The position numbers and the translations under genes were made by a program. A stretch of DNA of 64,000 bases from JASJAR01 sp038530285 (GTDB lineage Bacteria > Pseudomonadota > Alphaproteobacteria > Rhodobacterales > Rhodobacteraceae): assembly GCA_038530285.1 (NCBI GenBank), contig JBCBCY010000015.1, forward strand, positions 34,299 through 98,298, given 5' to 3'. Below the pieces are notes generated by a model. That model had not been told where the DNA came from and did no database searches. It was given only the letters and a program-made list of their open reading frames with translations. Below, one piece after another: positions 42,461-51,917 of the stretch. Numbering within the stretch: position 1 is the first letter of the stretch; each line of letters starts with the position of its first letter.

Positions 42461-43174
42461 CTAGCGAGCGAGCGCGCGATCCAAGGTGGCGCCAAAATCG
42501 GCACCCCCGGCGACCTCTTCGACAAGGCCGATCAGCGCAGGCGTGCCAATGCGCCTGTCTATTTCGGCCACCGTCCGGCGCGCCGCGCCATAGTATTCCG
42601 CCGCCGTGCGACCGCGCTTTGCCAGCCGCCAGCCCAGCGGTGTTCGGGCGGCGGTGATCCATTGCGCATCGCTCACGCGCGCGGGGCCCTTGACGCCGGG
42701 GGTGCCGGACAGATAGGTCGCCAATCCTTCGTTGAACCACGACGGGTAGCGCGGCCAGGCCGCGTCCCATAGCCCCATCCGGGCGCTGAGTTCGATATGG
42801 ATTTGTTCGTGGACCAGCGTGGCTTCGCGAATGCCTGAGGGTGCGACGACGATCACAAGATCGCCAAGCGCGATCGCGCGGCCGGTTAGGCCGAAGACCG
42901 CCCGGCAGGCTTCGCGGGTGCACAGCACGGTGCGCCAGCGCGGTGTGGCGGATCCGAAAATCGATGCAACCTTGGCATCAGCCCCGGCCAAAAGGGCAGT
43001 CAATTCGCCCGCGCGGTCCGCCGCATCAGTGTACACGCCCGGCGCAATGCGTGTCAGCCCGAACTGTGCCGGCGCGATCACTCTGTGCGGTCCTGGCACG
43101 ACGGCAACAAGGCCCGCGCAAACCAACGGCAGAAGGACAAAGATCACCTTGGTCAGTCGTCTAAGAAAGCGCAT
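42461..43174 (-). CDS. Membrane-anchored gluzincin-like putative metallopeptidase
   Basis: 237 residues. N-terminal membrane anchor (residues 10-28). The zinc motif appears as VHEQIHIELSARMG (HEQIH, an HExxH) and WFNEGLATYLS 20-25 residues later carries the third ligand Glu, the gluzincin layout. Cys at LCTREACRAVF suggests a periplasmic disulfide. The substrate is unknown. ATG at 43174. Confidence 0.8.
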   Translation of the reverse strand: MRFLRRLTKVIFVLLPLVCAGLVAVVPGPHRVIAPAQFGLTRIAPGVYTDAADRAGELTALLAGADAKVASIFGSATPRWRTVLCTREACRAVFGLTGRAIALGDLVIVVAPSGIREATLVHEQIHIELSARMGLWDAAWPRYPSWFNEGLATYLSGTPGVKGPARVSDAQWITAARTPLGWRLAKRGRTAAEYYGAARRTVAEIDRRIGTPALIGLVEEVAGGADFGATLDRALAR

Positions 43175-43296
43175 GATGCCTTGTCTTTGATCACGTTTGG
43201 GACCTGCCCGACCCGCCTTGTCGTCAGCTTTTGACACTGCCGACCTATCACGGCACTCTCAACCGGTAACCACCTGACAGGGGATTCTTTTTCGCC

Positions 43297-44865
43297 ATGC
43301 TGACCAGATTGATGATGGGCACCGCAGCACTCGCTTTGAGTGCCACCGCCGCTGCCGCCGACTACCAGCTGACCATCCTTCACACCAATGACTTCCACGA
43401 CCGGTTCGAGCCGATCAGCCGCTTCAATTCAACCTGCCGGCCCGATGACAACACTGAAGGCAAGTGCTTCGGCGGTGCCGCGCGTCTGGTGACCGCGATT
43501 ACCGAGGCCAAGGGTCGCCATGACAATGTGCTTTTGCTTGACGCTGGCGACCAGTTCCAGGGCACGTTGTTCTTCCAGTTTTACGCAGGTTCGGTGCAGG
43601 CAGAGGTGATGAACCAGCTTGGCTATGACGCGATGGCCGTGGGCAACCATGAATTCAACAACGGCCCCGAAGGACTTTTGAATTTCGTCACCGAGGCGAA
43701 CTTCCCGGTTCTGATGGCCAATGCCGACCTGACTGGCGAGCCGGAGCTGAATGAAGCGATTGCCAAATCGGTTGTGATTGAAAAGGCCGGCGAGCAGATT
43801 GGCATCATTGGCGTTACGCCGGTGAACAATGACGAATTGTCCTCACCGGGTGACAACATCGTCTTCACCGACCCGTCGCCAGCCATTCAGGCCGAAATCG
43901 ACGCGTTGGAAGCCGATGGGGTCAATAAGATCATCCTTCTGTCGCATTCGGGCTATGCCACCGATCTGGTTATTGCGATCCAGACGCTGGGGCTTGATCT
44001 GATCATTGGCGGGCATTCCAACACGCTGTTGTCGAACACCGACGAAGATGCCGAAGGTCCCTATCCGACCATGACCAACGGTGTGCCAATCGTCACCGCC
44101 TTTGCGTTTGGCAAATACCTTGGTGAGTTGGACATCACCTTTGATGACGCAGGCAATGTCACCGAGATCATGGGGGCGCCGATCCTGCTGGATGCATCTG
44201 TGGCCGAAGATGAAGCGATGCTTGCGCGGTTGGCGGAACTTGCCGGGCCGCTTGATGAGGTCCGCAACGCCGTGGTGTCGGAATCTGCGGCGTCTATCGA
44301 AGGCGATCGCAGTTTCTGCCGGGCGCAGGAATGCGAGATGGGCAATCTGATCGCCGATGCGATCCTTGATCGGACCAAAGATCAGGGGATCGACATTGCG
44401 CTCCAGAACGGGGGCGGCATCCGCGCGTCAATCGATGCAGGCGAGATCACCAAGGGTGAAGTGCTGACCGTATTGCCGTTCCAGAACACCCTCTCGACGT
44501 TCGAGATCACGGGTGCGACGCTGAAAGATGCGCTGGAGAACGCGGTGCTTCAGTACGATGATCCCGATGCGACGGGTCGGTTCCTGCAGGTCGCGGGTAT
44601 GACCTACACGATCACGAAGTCGGCTGAATTCGGCAGCCGCATTTCCGATGTGATGGTCGGTGGCGAGCCGTTGGATCCAGAAAAGGTCTACGGCGTGGTG
44701 TCGAATAACTTCATCCGCAACGGCGGCGATGGGTATGACATGTTCGTGGACGCGATGAACGCCTATGATTTCGGTCCGGACCTTGCGGATGTCGTGGCTG
44801 ATTACTTCGCCGAACAGGCGCCGGTCACGCCTTACCTTGATGGGCGGATCACCATCGTCGAGTAA
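43297..44865 (+). CDS. Secreted 5'-nucleotidase/2',3'-cyclic phosphodiesterase (UshA family)
   Basis: 522 residues with a signal peptide (1-21, ending AAA). N-terminal metallophosphatase: TILHTNDFHDRFEPI (metal Asp/His), LLDAGDQFQG, AVGNHEFNNG, GGHSNT. C-terminal substrate domain: GNLIADAILD, QNGGGIRASIDAGEI and SNNFIRNGGDGYDMF. Periplasmic release of phosphate from nucleotides, which supplies nucleosides to the salvage genes at 23.8-28.4 kb. Confidence 0.93.
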   Translation: MLTRLMMGTAALALSATAAAADYQLTILHTNDFHDRFEPISRFNSTCRPDDNTEGKCFGGAARLVTAITEAKGRHDNVLLLDAGDQFQGTLFFQFYAGSVQAEVMNQLGYDAMAVGNHEFNNGPEGLLNFVTEANFPVLMANADLTGEPELNEAIAKSVVIEKAGEQIGIIGVTPVNNDELSSPGDNIVFTDPSPAIQAEIDALEADGVNKIILLSHSGYATDLVIAIQTLGLDLIIGGHSNTLLSNTDEDAEGPYPTMTNGVPIVTAFAFGKYLGELDITFDDAGNVTEIMGAPILLDASVAEDEAMLARLAELAGPLDEVRNAVVSESAASIEGDRSFCRAQECEMGNLIADAILDRTKDQGIDIALQNGGGIRASIDAGEITKGEVLTVLPFQNTLSTFEITGATLKDALENAVLQYDDPDATGRFLQVAGMTYTITKSAEFGSRISDVMVGGEPLDPEKVYGVVSNNFIRNGGDGYDMFVDAMNAYDFGPDLADVVADYFAEQAPVTPYLDGRITIVE

Positions 44866-44925
44866 GGGCGGCTGATAAAAACCTGCTTCGCCGGGTCACC
44901 GGCGGGGCGCATTTCAGGAGGTGTC

Positions 44926-45387
44926 ATGGACGGTGGCTGCACCTGCGGAAACGTTCGCTACCGGCTGACGGACAGTCCGCTGATCGTTCATGCTTGCCAT
45001 TGCACCTGGTGCCAGCGCGAAACCGGTTCGGCCTTTGTCATCAATCTTTGGATGGAAGCGCGCCACGTCGCGGTGACGGGCACGCCGGTCGCGGTCACGC
45101 TGGCGTCCGAAAGCGGGGCCGGGCAGGTGGTTTACCGCTGCCCCGACTGTCAGGTGGCGGTCTTTTCGCAATATAGTTCGGGTCCTGCATGCCGGTTTGT
45201 CCGGGGCGGGACGTTGGATGATCCGTCGGCCGTGATACCGGATGTGCATATCTACACCTCGACCAAGTTGCCCTGGGTCCAGTTGGGTGACGATATCCCC
45301 GTTTTTGAGGGGTATTACCGCCGGTCTGAAATCTGGCGGCCGGAGGCTTACAACCGCTACCAAGCAGCACGTGCGGCAGCGTCCTGA
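44926..45387 (+). CDS. GFA-family protein (Zn, glutathione-dependent formaldehyde-activating-like)
   Basis: 153 residues. MDGGCTCGNVRYRL, CHCTWCQRETGSAF and CPDCQVAVFSQY give the conserved Cys ligands. The last 50 residues (IPDVHIYTSTKLPWVQLGDDIPVFEGYY) are the longer GFA tail. The enzymatic activity of most members is untested. CAGGAGGTGT precedes the ATG. The stop overlaps the SRAP gene as TGATG. Confidence 0.88.
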   Translation: MDGGCTCGNVRYRLTDSPLIVHACHCTWCQRETGSAFVINLWMEARHVAVTGTPVAVTLASESGAGQVVYRCPDCQVAVFSQYSSGPACRFVRGGTLDDPSAVIPDVHIYTSTKLPWVQLGDDIPVFEGYYRRSEIWRPEAYNRYQAARAAAS

Positions 45388-46052
45388 TGTGCGGCCGGTT
45401 CACCCTGACCGACCCCTCGGACGCGCTATCGGCCCTGTTCGAAGCGGTGCCGTCCAACGACCTTCCAGACGTGCCCAACTACAATATTTGTCCGACCAAT
45501 CAGGTCCATGCCGTGACCCTGGAAGACAATCAGCGACGCCTGCGCAGCCTGCGCTGGGGCTTCATCCCACATTGGGCAAAAGCACCCAATGATGGGCCAT
45601 TGCTAATCAACGCGCGGTCGGAAACCATCGCCGAAAAACCGGCCTTCCGGGCCGCGGCGCGCGAACGACGCTGCCTGATCCCGGTGACGGGATTTTACGA
45701 ATGGACCAAGGACGCCGATGGAAACCGGCTGCCATGGTACATCCAACCTGCCAAGGGCGGTGCAATGGCCTTCGCGGGGGTCTGGCAGGTCTGGGACAAA
45801 GGCGAGACCCCGATGACCACATGCGCGATTGTGACCTGTGCCGCCAATGCGCCGATGTCGTCGATCCACCACCGGATGCCGGTGATCGTGGCGCCCAAGG
45901 ATTGGTCCCTTTGGCTCGGGGAAGCGGGCAAAGGGGCCGCTACGCTGATGCGACCTGCCGGCGACGATCTTTTGGCGCATCACCGGGTCGACCGGGCGGT
46001 GAATTCCAATCGCGCAAGGGGACCAGACCTGATTGCGCCAGTGGCGGCATAA
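45387..46052 (+). CDS. SRAP-domain protein (YedK/HMCES type), abasic-site crosslinker
   Basis: 221 residues. Cys2 in MCGRFTLTD is the catalytic residue that forms the crosslink with abasic DNA; NYNICPTNQVHA, LINARSETIAEKPAF, GFYEWTKD and SSIHHRMPVIV (catalytic His) are all present. Protects abasic sites in single-stranded DNA at replication forks. Coupled to the GFA gene; no DNA repair operon is visible around it. Confidence 0.94.
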   Translation: MCGRFTLTDPSDALSALFEAVPSNDLPDVPNYNICPTNQVHAVTLEDNQRRLRSLRWGFIPHWAKAPNDGPLLINARSETIAEKPAFRAAARERRCLIPVTGFYEWTKDADGNRLPWYIQPAKGGAMAFAGVWQVWDKGETPMTTCAIVTCAANAPMSSIHHRMPVIVAPKDWSLWLGEAGKGAATLMRPAGDDLLAHHRVDRAVNSNRARGPDLIAPVAA

Positions 46053-46080
46053 AAAAAGGCCGTGCCCAAGAAGCACGGCC
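46051..46080 (-). terminator. Intrinsic terminator, minus strand
   Basis: GGCCGTGC (46058-46065) pairs with GCACGGCC (46073-46080) around a seven-base loop; on the minus strand the stem is followed directly by seven T. There is no T-run on the plus side. It overlaps the end of the SRAP gene in antisense. Confidence 0.75.
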
Positions 46081-46200
46081 GTCCAGTCAGGGAGGAACTC
46101 ATGCTCGATTGCGGCAGGGCCGCGTGAGCGAAACCACGAAAAATTTGCGGTGCGAATACACGCACACCGTGACATCTCGTGTATCCGCAATTGCAGGATG
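46051..46200 (-). ncRNA. Candidate minus-strand small RNA upstream of that terminator
   Basis: The terminator has no minus-strand protein gene above it, and the 46081-46318 gap is otherwise gene-free. The RNA would contain the pyrimidine stretch UUCCUCCC just before the terminator stem, as found in the loops of several alphaproteobacterial regulatory sRNAs. I can see no convincing promoter, so the 5' end is a guess. Confidence 0.35.
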
Positions 46201-46318
46201 TTCCCAACGTTTCACGCCGCCAGAACACAAGATATGCGGTGTCTGTGACAATTTTGGGCCACCCCTATGGGTGCCTTAGGGGCTTGTCATGGGCGCCATC
46301 GCCGTTAGGTCCTTGAAA

Positions 46319-47014
46319 ATGATCGTGTTCCTAAGCCGCAGCGGAATTGCCAATACGTCGCTTTTGCGCACCAAAAACGTGCCGCGCCGCGTGCTCGCAC
46401 TGGGGCTGTTGCTGGTGCCGCGGGCGCCGGTGTTCAGCGCCGTGCTTTGGCGCGCACTGCTCGATCACATGGTTGCGCGCTGCATCCTTGCGCTGTCGCC
46501 ATTCGCAATCGCGCTGGTGATCTGGCCCGGTCTTGCGCTGCCGATCGCGTCGGCGCCGTTGTTGATGTTCATGGCGATCTGGCTTTTTGAGCGACATGTG
46601 TTGTCCATCGCCAGCCCCGAGGCGCGGCGCGCGTTGATCAGCGAGGATGAAGCGGGCCGGGTGATTGACCGGATGCGCCTGGCCGCCGAGGCGGCTTTGT
46701 CGCGGATCGCTGCCGCGCGTGACATGACCGACGGGCGGCTGTGGCTGGTGGTCGAACAATCGGCCCTGGCGCGGATGCCACCGCTGACCTTGGTGTCGGT
46801 CCTGTATGAAACTGACGGGATCGAAATCCTTGATCTGGATGCCGCCACCGAAGCCGACATTCGTAAGACCCTGTTTCCGGGTCAGGACGATGAGGCCAAC
46901 TTGCTGCGGTCCAATCTGGCGGACAACCTGCAGATCAGGCAGTTTTCGATCGATCCTCGTGCAATTTCAGCCCATGCGCGGTTGGCGGCCCTGGCCGAAA
47001 AGACACCGGTCTAG
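46319..47014 (+). CDS. Membrane protein of unknown function
   Basis: About 231 residues from the ATG at 46319 (46289 would add ten). Two membrane helices (about residues 25-45 and 62-95) precede a soluble part with LAAEAALSRIAAARDMTDGRLWLVVEQSALARMPP. The C-terminal half is acidic. The gene converges on the VWA gene with a 4-base overlap. No named domain recognised. Confidence 0.55.
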   Translation: MIVFLSRSGIANTSLLRTKNVPRRVLALGLLLVPRAPVFSAVLWRALLDHMVARCILALSPFAIALVIWPGLALPIASAPLLMFMAIWLFERHVLSIASPEARRALISEDEAGRVIDRMRLAAEAALSRIAAARDMTDGRLWLVVEQSALARMPPLTLVSVLYETDGIEILDLDAATEADIRKTLFPGQDDEANLLRSNLADNLQIRQFSIDPRAISAHARLAALAEKTPV

Positions 47015-48234
47015 CCGTCCAGAATTACCAGCCTTCCGAACGGTGGCGGGGTCGACGGGCGCGCTGGCACGGCCCAGATCACCGGTATGCCGGGGTCGGG
47101 CGGGACGACGGCTTCAAGATCGCTCAGGATAACTATAGCCGAAGGCGGCGGGGTCATGGCGGCATCAAACGCGGGCAAAAGATCCGTGCCCCCGCCGTCT
47201 GGAAAGGCCAGTGCCCGCAAGGCACGTGGCGCATCATGGGCGGGCAGCACCTGGTCAACGTGGATATCCGCATCAAACACGATCAGACGCACCTCGGCGC
47301 GCGAACGCTCGACGATACCGGCCAATTCGCCGCCCAAACGCTTGCGCAACATGGGCGACACGGATGCCGACGCATCGCAGAGCACCACGATCCGCGCGGT
47401 GTCGGTCCGTCTTGTGATTTGCGCTTCAAACCCTGGGGTCGGCCGAGCGTGGGCGCGGGCGTCTGCGTCTGCCGCCAACCAGCGGCGTGCCGGTCTGAGC
47501 CGGGGCTGGGCATCGCGCGCGATCAGCGTTCGGGTGACCAGGTTGCGCAACTGGCGCTCCCACGGGGTGTCGGTTTTCGGAACGTCGCCGAGAAGGCCCG
47601 CGATGCGGCCGATCCCGCGTCCGGCGGTCCGACCTTCCGTCATGGCGCGGTCCATCCGGGCTTGCCAATCGGCAGGACCCGCATCTTGGTCGTCGGTTTG
47701 CGCAGCATTCGGGTCAAGGTCGGCGCCAAAGCCGTTCGCGTCGCCGTAGCGGCGTGCTTTCCCGGATGCCGCATCTTCGGTGAGTTTGAAGTAAAGCCGC
47801 TCTGCGTCCCAGTCGGCAAGCGTTGAAGGCGTTTTGGGTCCCAGAGTTTCGCGGACAAGACCTGACAGTTCAACCCGGGGGCGGGGCAGGATATGGCCGC
47901 CTTGAAGCACGGCTTCGTTGACGATGGCGTCGGCTGCAAGGTTGAACAGGGCTGCGTCGAATGTCCCGCCAAGGCGCGCGGCCATCGCAGCCGCCCGCCC
48001 CGAATGACACAGGGCCACATGCAGGATGTGATGCGCGGCCAGGCCCATTTGTTCGCCGCGCACCAGATCATTGAATGCAGGGCCATAAGTGATCGTCCGG
48101 CCCGTGGTGCGCGCCGCCGGGCCCGCCCCGTCGCGGTGGCGGCACCAAAGCGACAAAGCCGCAAGGGCCGGGTCCGCTTCGCCAAGCGCTTTAAGCGCGG
48201 GCCCGGCCCGGGTCGAATGCACCGGCGCGTTCAC
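47011..48234 (-). CDS. VWA-like protein with N-terminal putative metallopeptidase domain (DUF2201 type)
   Basis: 407 residues. The HHILHVALCH cluster (residues 68-77) is the putative zinc site of the DUF2201 N-terminal domain. The C-terminal VWA domain carries the MIDAS motif DASASVS and GGGTDL. Pairs with the AAA ATPase upstream by a 4-base overlap. Such MoxR/VWA pairs act as chaperones that load metal or remodel a client complex; the client here is not encoded nearby. Confidence 0.83.
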   Translation of the reverse strand: MNAPVHSTRAGPALKALGEADPALAALSLWCRHRDGAGPAARTTGRTITYGPAFNDLVRGEQMGLAAHHILHVALCHSGRAAAMAARLGGTFDAALFNLAADAIVNEAVLQGGHILPRPRVELSGLVRETLGPKTPSTLADWDAERLYFKLTEDAASGKARRYGDANGFGADLDPNAAQTDDQDAGPADWQARMDRAMTEGRTAGRGIGRIAGLLGDVPKTDTPWERQLRNLVTRTLIARDAQPRLRPARRWLAADADARAHARPTPGFEAQITRRTDTARIVVLCDASASVSPMLRKRLGGELAGIVERSRAEVRLIVFDADIHVDQVLPAHDAPRALRALAFPDGGGTDLLPAFDAAMTPPPSAIVILSDLEAVVPPDPGIPVIWAVPARPSTPPPFGRLVILDG

Positions 48235-49346
48235 ACGGGCGCGCCGGTCTCACGCGCCTGCATGTGGCTGCGCATTTCCGGTACGGTCAGCATCGTTTCG
48301 CCAAGGCCGAGGTCAAGACCGCGCCGGATCAGGATTTCAAACCCGTGGGCGACAAGTTCGGCCAGTGGAAGCGATGCAAAGACTGGCTCGCCGCGGGTTT
48401 TGGCCAGGTCCCCGATCCCTGCCAGCACGCCAATGCTGGCCGGGGCGGTGTTCTCATCAAGTCGTGCGGCCAGCGCGTAGACAAGCCCGTGCAACCCGTG
48501 AAGTGTTGCGGGATAGAGGGCCGCGCGCCTGGACGCGGGGGCGGCCAGCAGATCGTCGAGCGCCAGTGATGTTTGAAGATCATCCGCCAGGGGAAGGAAA
48601 TCGGCTGCCACAGCTGCCCCGATCGTGCCTTCGATCATCACCGCGCGGGTGGCCCGGTCGGCGATCGACGACAAAATTGCGCTGACCCGCGCCCAGGACC
48701 GCGGTGTCGCGGCGACCGTGTCACCTGCGGCAAGCGCGGCTTCGGTGGTTTCCAACCGGTCGGGACGCATCCTGATATAGGCCGTCACGGCAGGATGCAG
48801 GTTGTGCGGCACTGCGTAGTTTGTCAGCCAATCGTTGGCAGAGGCTTCCACACGCAGGTGGATCAGCCGGTCTGACAGCGCCGTGCCAAGGTCATAGGCC
48901 ACCGCACCGTCTTCCACGGCATTGCCGGCTGCGACGATAAACACCGTGTCGGGCAGGGCGTGGCGCCCCACGCGGCGTTCCTGCAAAAGCCCGTAGACTA
49001 CGGGTTGAAGGGTCGGCGGGGCTGCGGTCAACTCGTCCAGAAACAGGATCGCGGGGTCGCGGTCGTCGGGCAGATCTTCGGGGCGGTACCAGACGGTTTT
49101 GCCGGTCGCGTGATCGTAATATGGTAGCCCGCGCAGGTCCTGGGGTTCGATGGTGGTCAGGCGCAGATCAATCAGCCGGGCGCCAATCTCACGCGCCAGG
49201 GTGGTCACGATCTCGGTCTTGCCAACGCCCGGACGTCCGTGCAGCATCCATGATGCCGTCAGTTGCCCCTTTGTCTGGGCGGCCCAGCCATCGCGCAATG
49301 TGGCCAATGCGGTCCCTGCGGACATCGGTCGGGTGTTGATCGTCAT
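48231..49346 (-). CDS. MoxR-type AAA+ ATPase
   Basis: 371 residues. Walker A GRPGVGKT at residues 37-44, Walker B AILFLDELTAAPP about 95-107, sensor-1-like FIVAAGN, and an AAA lid later. Forms a hexamer and works with the VWA partner. The N-terminal cleft follows MTINTRPMSAGTALATLRDGW. Stop overlaps the VWA start codon. Confidence 0.86.
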   Translation of the reverse strand: MTINTRPMSAGTALATLRDGWAAQTKGQLTASWMLHGRPGVGKTEIVTTLAREIGARLIDLRLTTIEPQDLRGLPYYDHATGKTVWYRPEDLPDDRDPAILFLDELTAAPPTLQPVVYGLLQERRVGRHALPDTVFIVAAGNAVEDGAVAYDLGTALSDRLIHLRVEASANDWLTNYAVPHNLHPAVTAYIRMRPDRLETTEAALAAGDTVAATPRSWARVSAILSSIADRATRAVMIEGTIGAAVAADFLPLADDLQTSLALDDLLAAPASRRAALYPATLHGLHGLVYALAARLDENTAPASIGVLAGIGDLAKTRGEPVFASLPLAELVAHGFEILIRRGLDLGLGETMLTVPEMRSHMQARETGAPV

Positions 49347-49387
49347 GGCCGATATTTGTAGCGGGACGCAGCAAAGTCGAGCCGGAC

Positions 49388-50155
49388 TTACGCGTCAGTG
49401 AGGCCAATGGGTTGAAAGACCGGGCCATCGGCGCTGTCGGCGCGAAAGGCACGCACGCCAAAAACCTTGGCCAGGTGGCCGTCGGTCAGCACTTCGCTCG
49501 GTGATCCGTCGGCAACAATTTCACCTCGGTGCATCAGAACCAGACGGCTGCAGTAGCGTTGCGCAAGACCCAGGTCATGCAAAGACACGACCAACCCGCG
49601 CCCACCCTTGGCCAGATGGGTCAACCGCGCCATCAGCGCGATCTGGTGGCCTGGATCCAGCCCAGCGGCAGGCTCATCGGCCAGCAAAAACGGTGTGTCC
49701 TGCGCAAGCGCTCGGGCGATCAGCACGCGGGCTTGTTCGCCGCCCGAAAGCGCGGTTGCGGGCCGGTCTTTCAGGGCGGCAAGGTCCATGGTGTCCATGG
49801 CCGCGTTCAGGGCTGCGCGGTCCTCGGGGCCAATCGCGGCGCCAGGGGCCAGATGCGGCAGGCGGCCCAGTGCGACGGTCCGTGCCACGCTCATCGGCCA
49901 GGCGATGTTGCGCGCCTGGGGCAGAAAGGCCGCGATGCGCGCGCGCGCGCGCGGCGACAGATCGGCCAAGCTCGAGCCTCCGCTGGCCGGGATCAAACCC
50001 ATCGCGGCGCGCAAAAGCGTCGTCTTGCCCGCACCGTTGGGCCCGATCAAACCAACGCATTCGCCGGTTTTAACGGTTAGGTTGATGCCTGCCAGAACGC
50101 TTTTGCCGCCCAGTGTGACCGACAAGTTCTCTATGGAGATCTCGGTCAGGTTCAC
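49388..50155 (-). CDS. btuD: Cobalamin ABC importer ATPase
   Basis: 255 residues. Walker A GPNGAGKTTLL, Q-loop FLPQARNI, signature LSGGEQARV, Walker B LLADEPAAGLD and H-loop SLHDLG. Closest to FecE/BtuD ATPases of the iron/B12 class. It overlaps btuC by 4 bases. Riboswitch control upstream identifies the substrate as a corrinoid. Confidence 0.9.
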   Translation of the reverse strand: MNLTEISIENLSVTLGGKSVLAGINLTVKTGECVGLIGPNGAGKTTLLRAAMGLIPASGGSSLADLSPRARARIAAFLPQARNIAWPMSVARTVALGRLPHLAPGAAIGPEDRAALNAAMDTMDLAALKDRPATALSGGEQARVLIARALAQDTPFLLADEPAAGLDPGHQIALMARLTHLAKGGRGLVVSLHDLGLAQRYCSRLVLMHRGEIVADGSPSEVLTDGHLAKVFGVRAFRADSADGPVFQPIGLTDA

Positions 50156-51132
50156 AGCTGGCCCCGCCGCAATCGCCAGATCAGATGCAAAAACAGGGGC
50201 GCCCCGACGATGGCTGTGACAACACCCAGTTTCAGGTCGCGTTCGGGCAGGACCACCCGGACGGCCACGTCGGCCGCCAGCACCATCGCGGCCCCGCCCA
50301 AGGCCGATGCTGGCAGAAGTCGCGCAGGTGAGGCGCCCACAAAGGGGCGCAGGATATGGGGCACCACAAGGCCCACAAAACCAATGACCCCCGCCACGGC
50401 GGTCGCCGCCCCAACGGTCGCGGCGGCCCCGAACACGACCATAACCCGCAAGCGCGCCATTGAGATGCCCATGGTTGCAGCCGCATCCTCACCCAGGGTA
50501 AGCGCGTCGAGCCCGCGCGCCGTGAGGGCCAAAAGGACCCAGCCTGCGACCATCAGGGGCAGGGCGATCCAGACATGGGTCATCGACCGGTCCGCGAGCG
50601 AGCCCAGAAGCCAAAAGACGATCTCGGCTGCCGCGAAGGGGTTGGGCGAAAGGTTTAACACCAGGGACGTGAACGCGCTCGCAAGGGCCGAAACCGCGAT
50701 GCCGGCAAGGATCAGTGTCAGCGTGTCGCCATCGCGGCCTGCCAGCAGAAACAACAGGGCGACGGCAAGGGCTGCCCCGGTCAGGGCGGCCAATGGCAGG
50801 CCCAGTGCCACGGATGCCGCCAACCCTGTCTGGATCGCCAGCACCGCCCCAAGTGCGGCTGCGGAAGACACGCCAATGAGCCCCGGTTCAGCCAAAGGGT
50901 TGCGCAGAAATCCTTGCAAGGCGGCTCCGGCAAGACCGAGGGAAGCCCCTACACCCAGGCCCAGTAGCGCGCGCGGCAAGCGAATGTCCTGCATCACGAT
51001 TGGCAGGGGGCCGTCGCCTCCCATGATCAGGGCGTTGAGGGCCGCGATGGGCGCGATCCCGGCAGGGCCAACAAGAAGTGAGGCCGCAAAGAGCGCTGCC
51101 ACCAGGGCGCCAAGACCGGCCAGCAGCCTCAT
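50152..51132 (-). CDS. btuC: Cobalamin ABC importer permease
   Basis: 326 residues, about ten membrane helices; the FecCD pattern LPRALLGLGVGASLGLAGAALQGFLRNPLAEPGLIGVSSGA-like segment is near residue 55, with GVIGFVGLVVPHILRPFVG later. Forms a dimer with btuD. Overlaps btuF by 4 bases. Confidence 0.9.
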   Translation of the reverse strand: MRLLAGLGALVAALFAASLLVGPAGIAPIAALNALIMGGDGPLPIVMQDIRLPRALLGLGVGASLGLAGAALQGFLRNPLAEPGLIGVSSAAALGAVLAIQTGLAASVALGLPLAALTGAALAVALLFLLAGRDGDTLTLILAGIAVSALASAFTSLVLNLSPNPFAAAEIVFWLLGSLADRSMTHVWIALPLMVAGWVLLALTARGLDALTLGEDAAATMGISMARLRVMVVFGAAATVGAATAVAGVIGFVGLVVPHILRPFVGASPARLLPASALGGAAMVLAADVAVRVVLPERDLKLGVVTAIVGAPLFLHLIWRLRRGQL

Positions 51133-51917
51133 TCGGTCAAGGCCCGGGCCGCGTCCAAAACTGCAGGTGTGCCACAGACCCAGTTGCGGTTGGTAAAGGC
51201 GCGTTCGGCGGTGACAGCACCAAGGGCGGGATGTTCCAGCACGGCATGTGACCGCGAAGGGGCGTTTGGCGCATCTGGCGTGACCAGAAGATCCGGCGCG
51301 GCCATCACCATCTCTTCAAGCGAGACAAACCCGCCGACGTCGCGGCCAACGGTGTCCAATACGGTTGCGAACCCAACCGCATTGAGGATGTCACCGGCGA
51401 GCGTTCTGGGCCCCCGGTAGTATCCTCCCGGGCCATAGAGAGCAGCGCGCACGCCTTCTCTGCGGGGGAGGGCGGCCAGGGCGGTTTCAAAGGCGGCAAT
51501 CCGTTCGGCTGCGGCGGCCGGGCGATTGAGGGCCTCGCCCATCTGGGCCAAGCGATCGGGAATGTCCGCCAACGACTGTGCGGGAGGAAAGGCAATGACC
51601 TCAACCCCGACGCGGCGCAGCATCGCGATGGTTGCAGGGTTTGAAAACGTACTGGCCAGGACGACATCGGGGGCGGCGAGGAAGATCTCTTCCGCGCGGC
51701 CATGGTTGACGCCAAAGCGAAGCGCCTCGACCGCCATTGCCGATTGGGACGGGTCGCGCGCAAGATGAGACAGCGAAAGGATCTGATCGGGGTCTGCAAC
51801 AAGCATCGCCAATTGATCGGTGCAAACGTTCATAGAGACCACACGCGGGCCTTCGGCGGCGGACGGGCCAGCGATTGCCAGCCCGACCGCGCATGTTATG
51901 GCCCTAAAACTGCGCAC
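51129..51917 (-). CDS. btuF: Cobalamin-binding periplasmic protein
   Basis: 262 residues with an N-terminal signal (residues 1-20). RVVSMNVCTDQLAMLVADPDQILSLSHLARD and DVVLASTFSNPATIAMLRRVGVEV are the helical-backbone (FecB/BtuF) fold. It begins 14 bases before the btuB stop. Cys in NVCTD and NWVCGTP may form a disulfide. Confidence 0.85.
   Translation of the reverse strand: MRSFRAITCAVGLAIAGPSAAEGPRVVSMNVCTDQLAMLVADPDQILSLSHLARDPSQSAMAVEALRFGVNHGRAEEIFLAAPDVVLASTFSNPATIAMLRRVGVEVIAFPPAQSLADIPDRLAQMGEALNRPAAAAERIAAFETALAALPRREGVRAALYGPGGYYRGPRTLAGDILNAVGFATVLDTVGRDVGGFVSLEEMVMAAPDLLVTPDAPNAPSRSHAVLEHPALGAVTAERAFTNRNWVCGTPAVLDAARALTE

Noticed and set aside
45980..46228. Minus-strand 82-codon frame over the terminator at 46051-46080
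   Set aside because: Has a terminator within it and no domain; better explained as an sRNA or untranslated.
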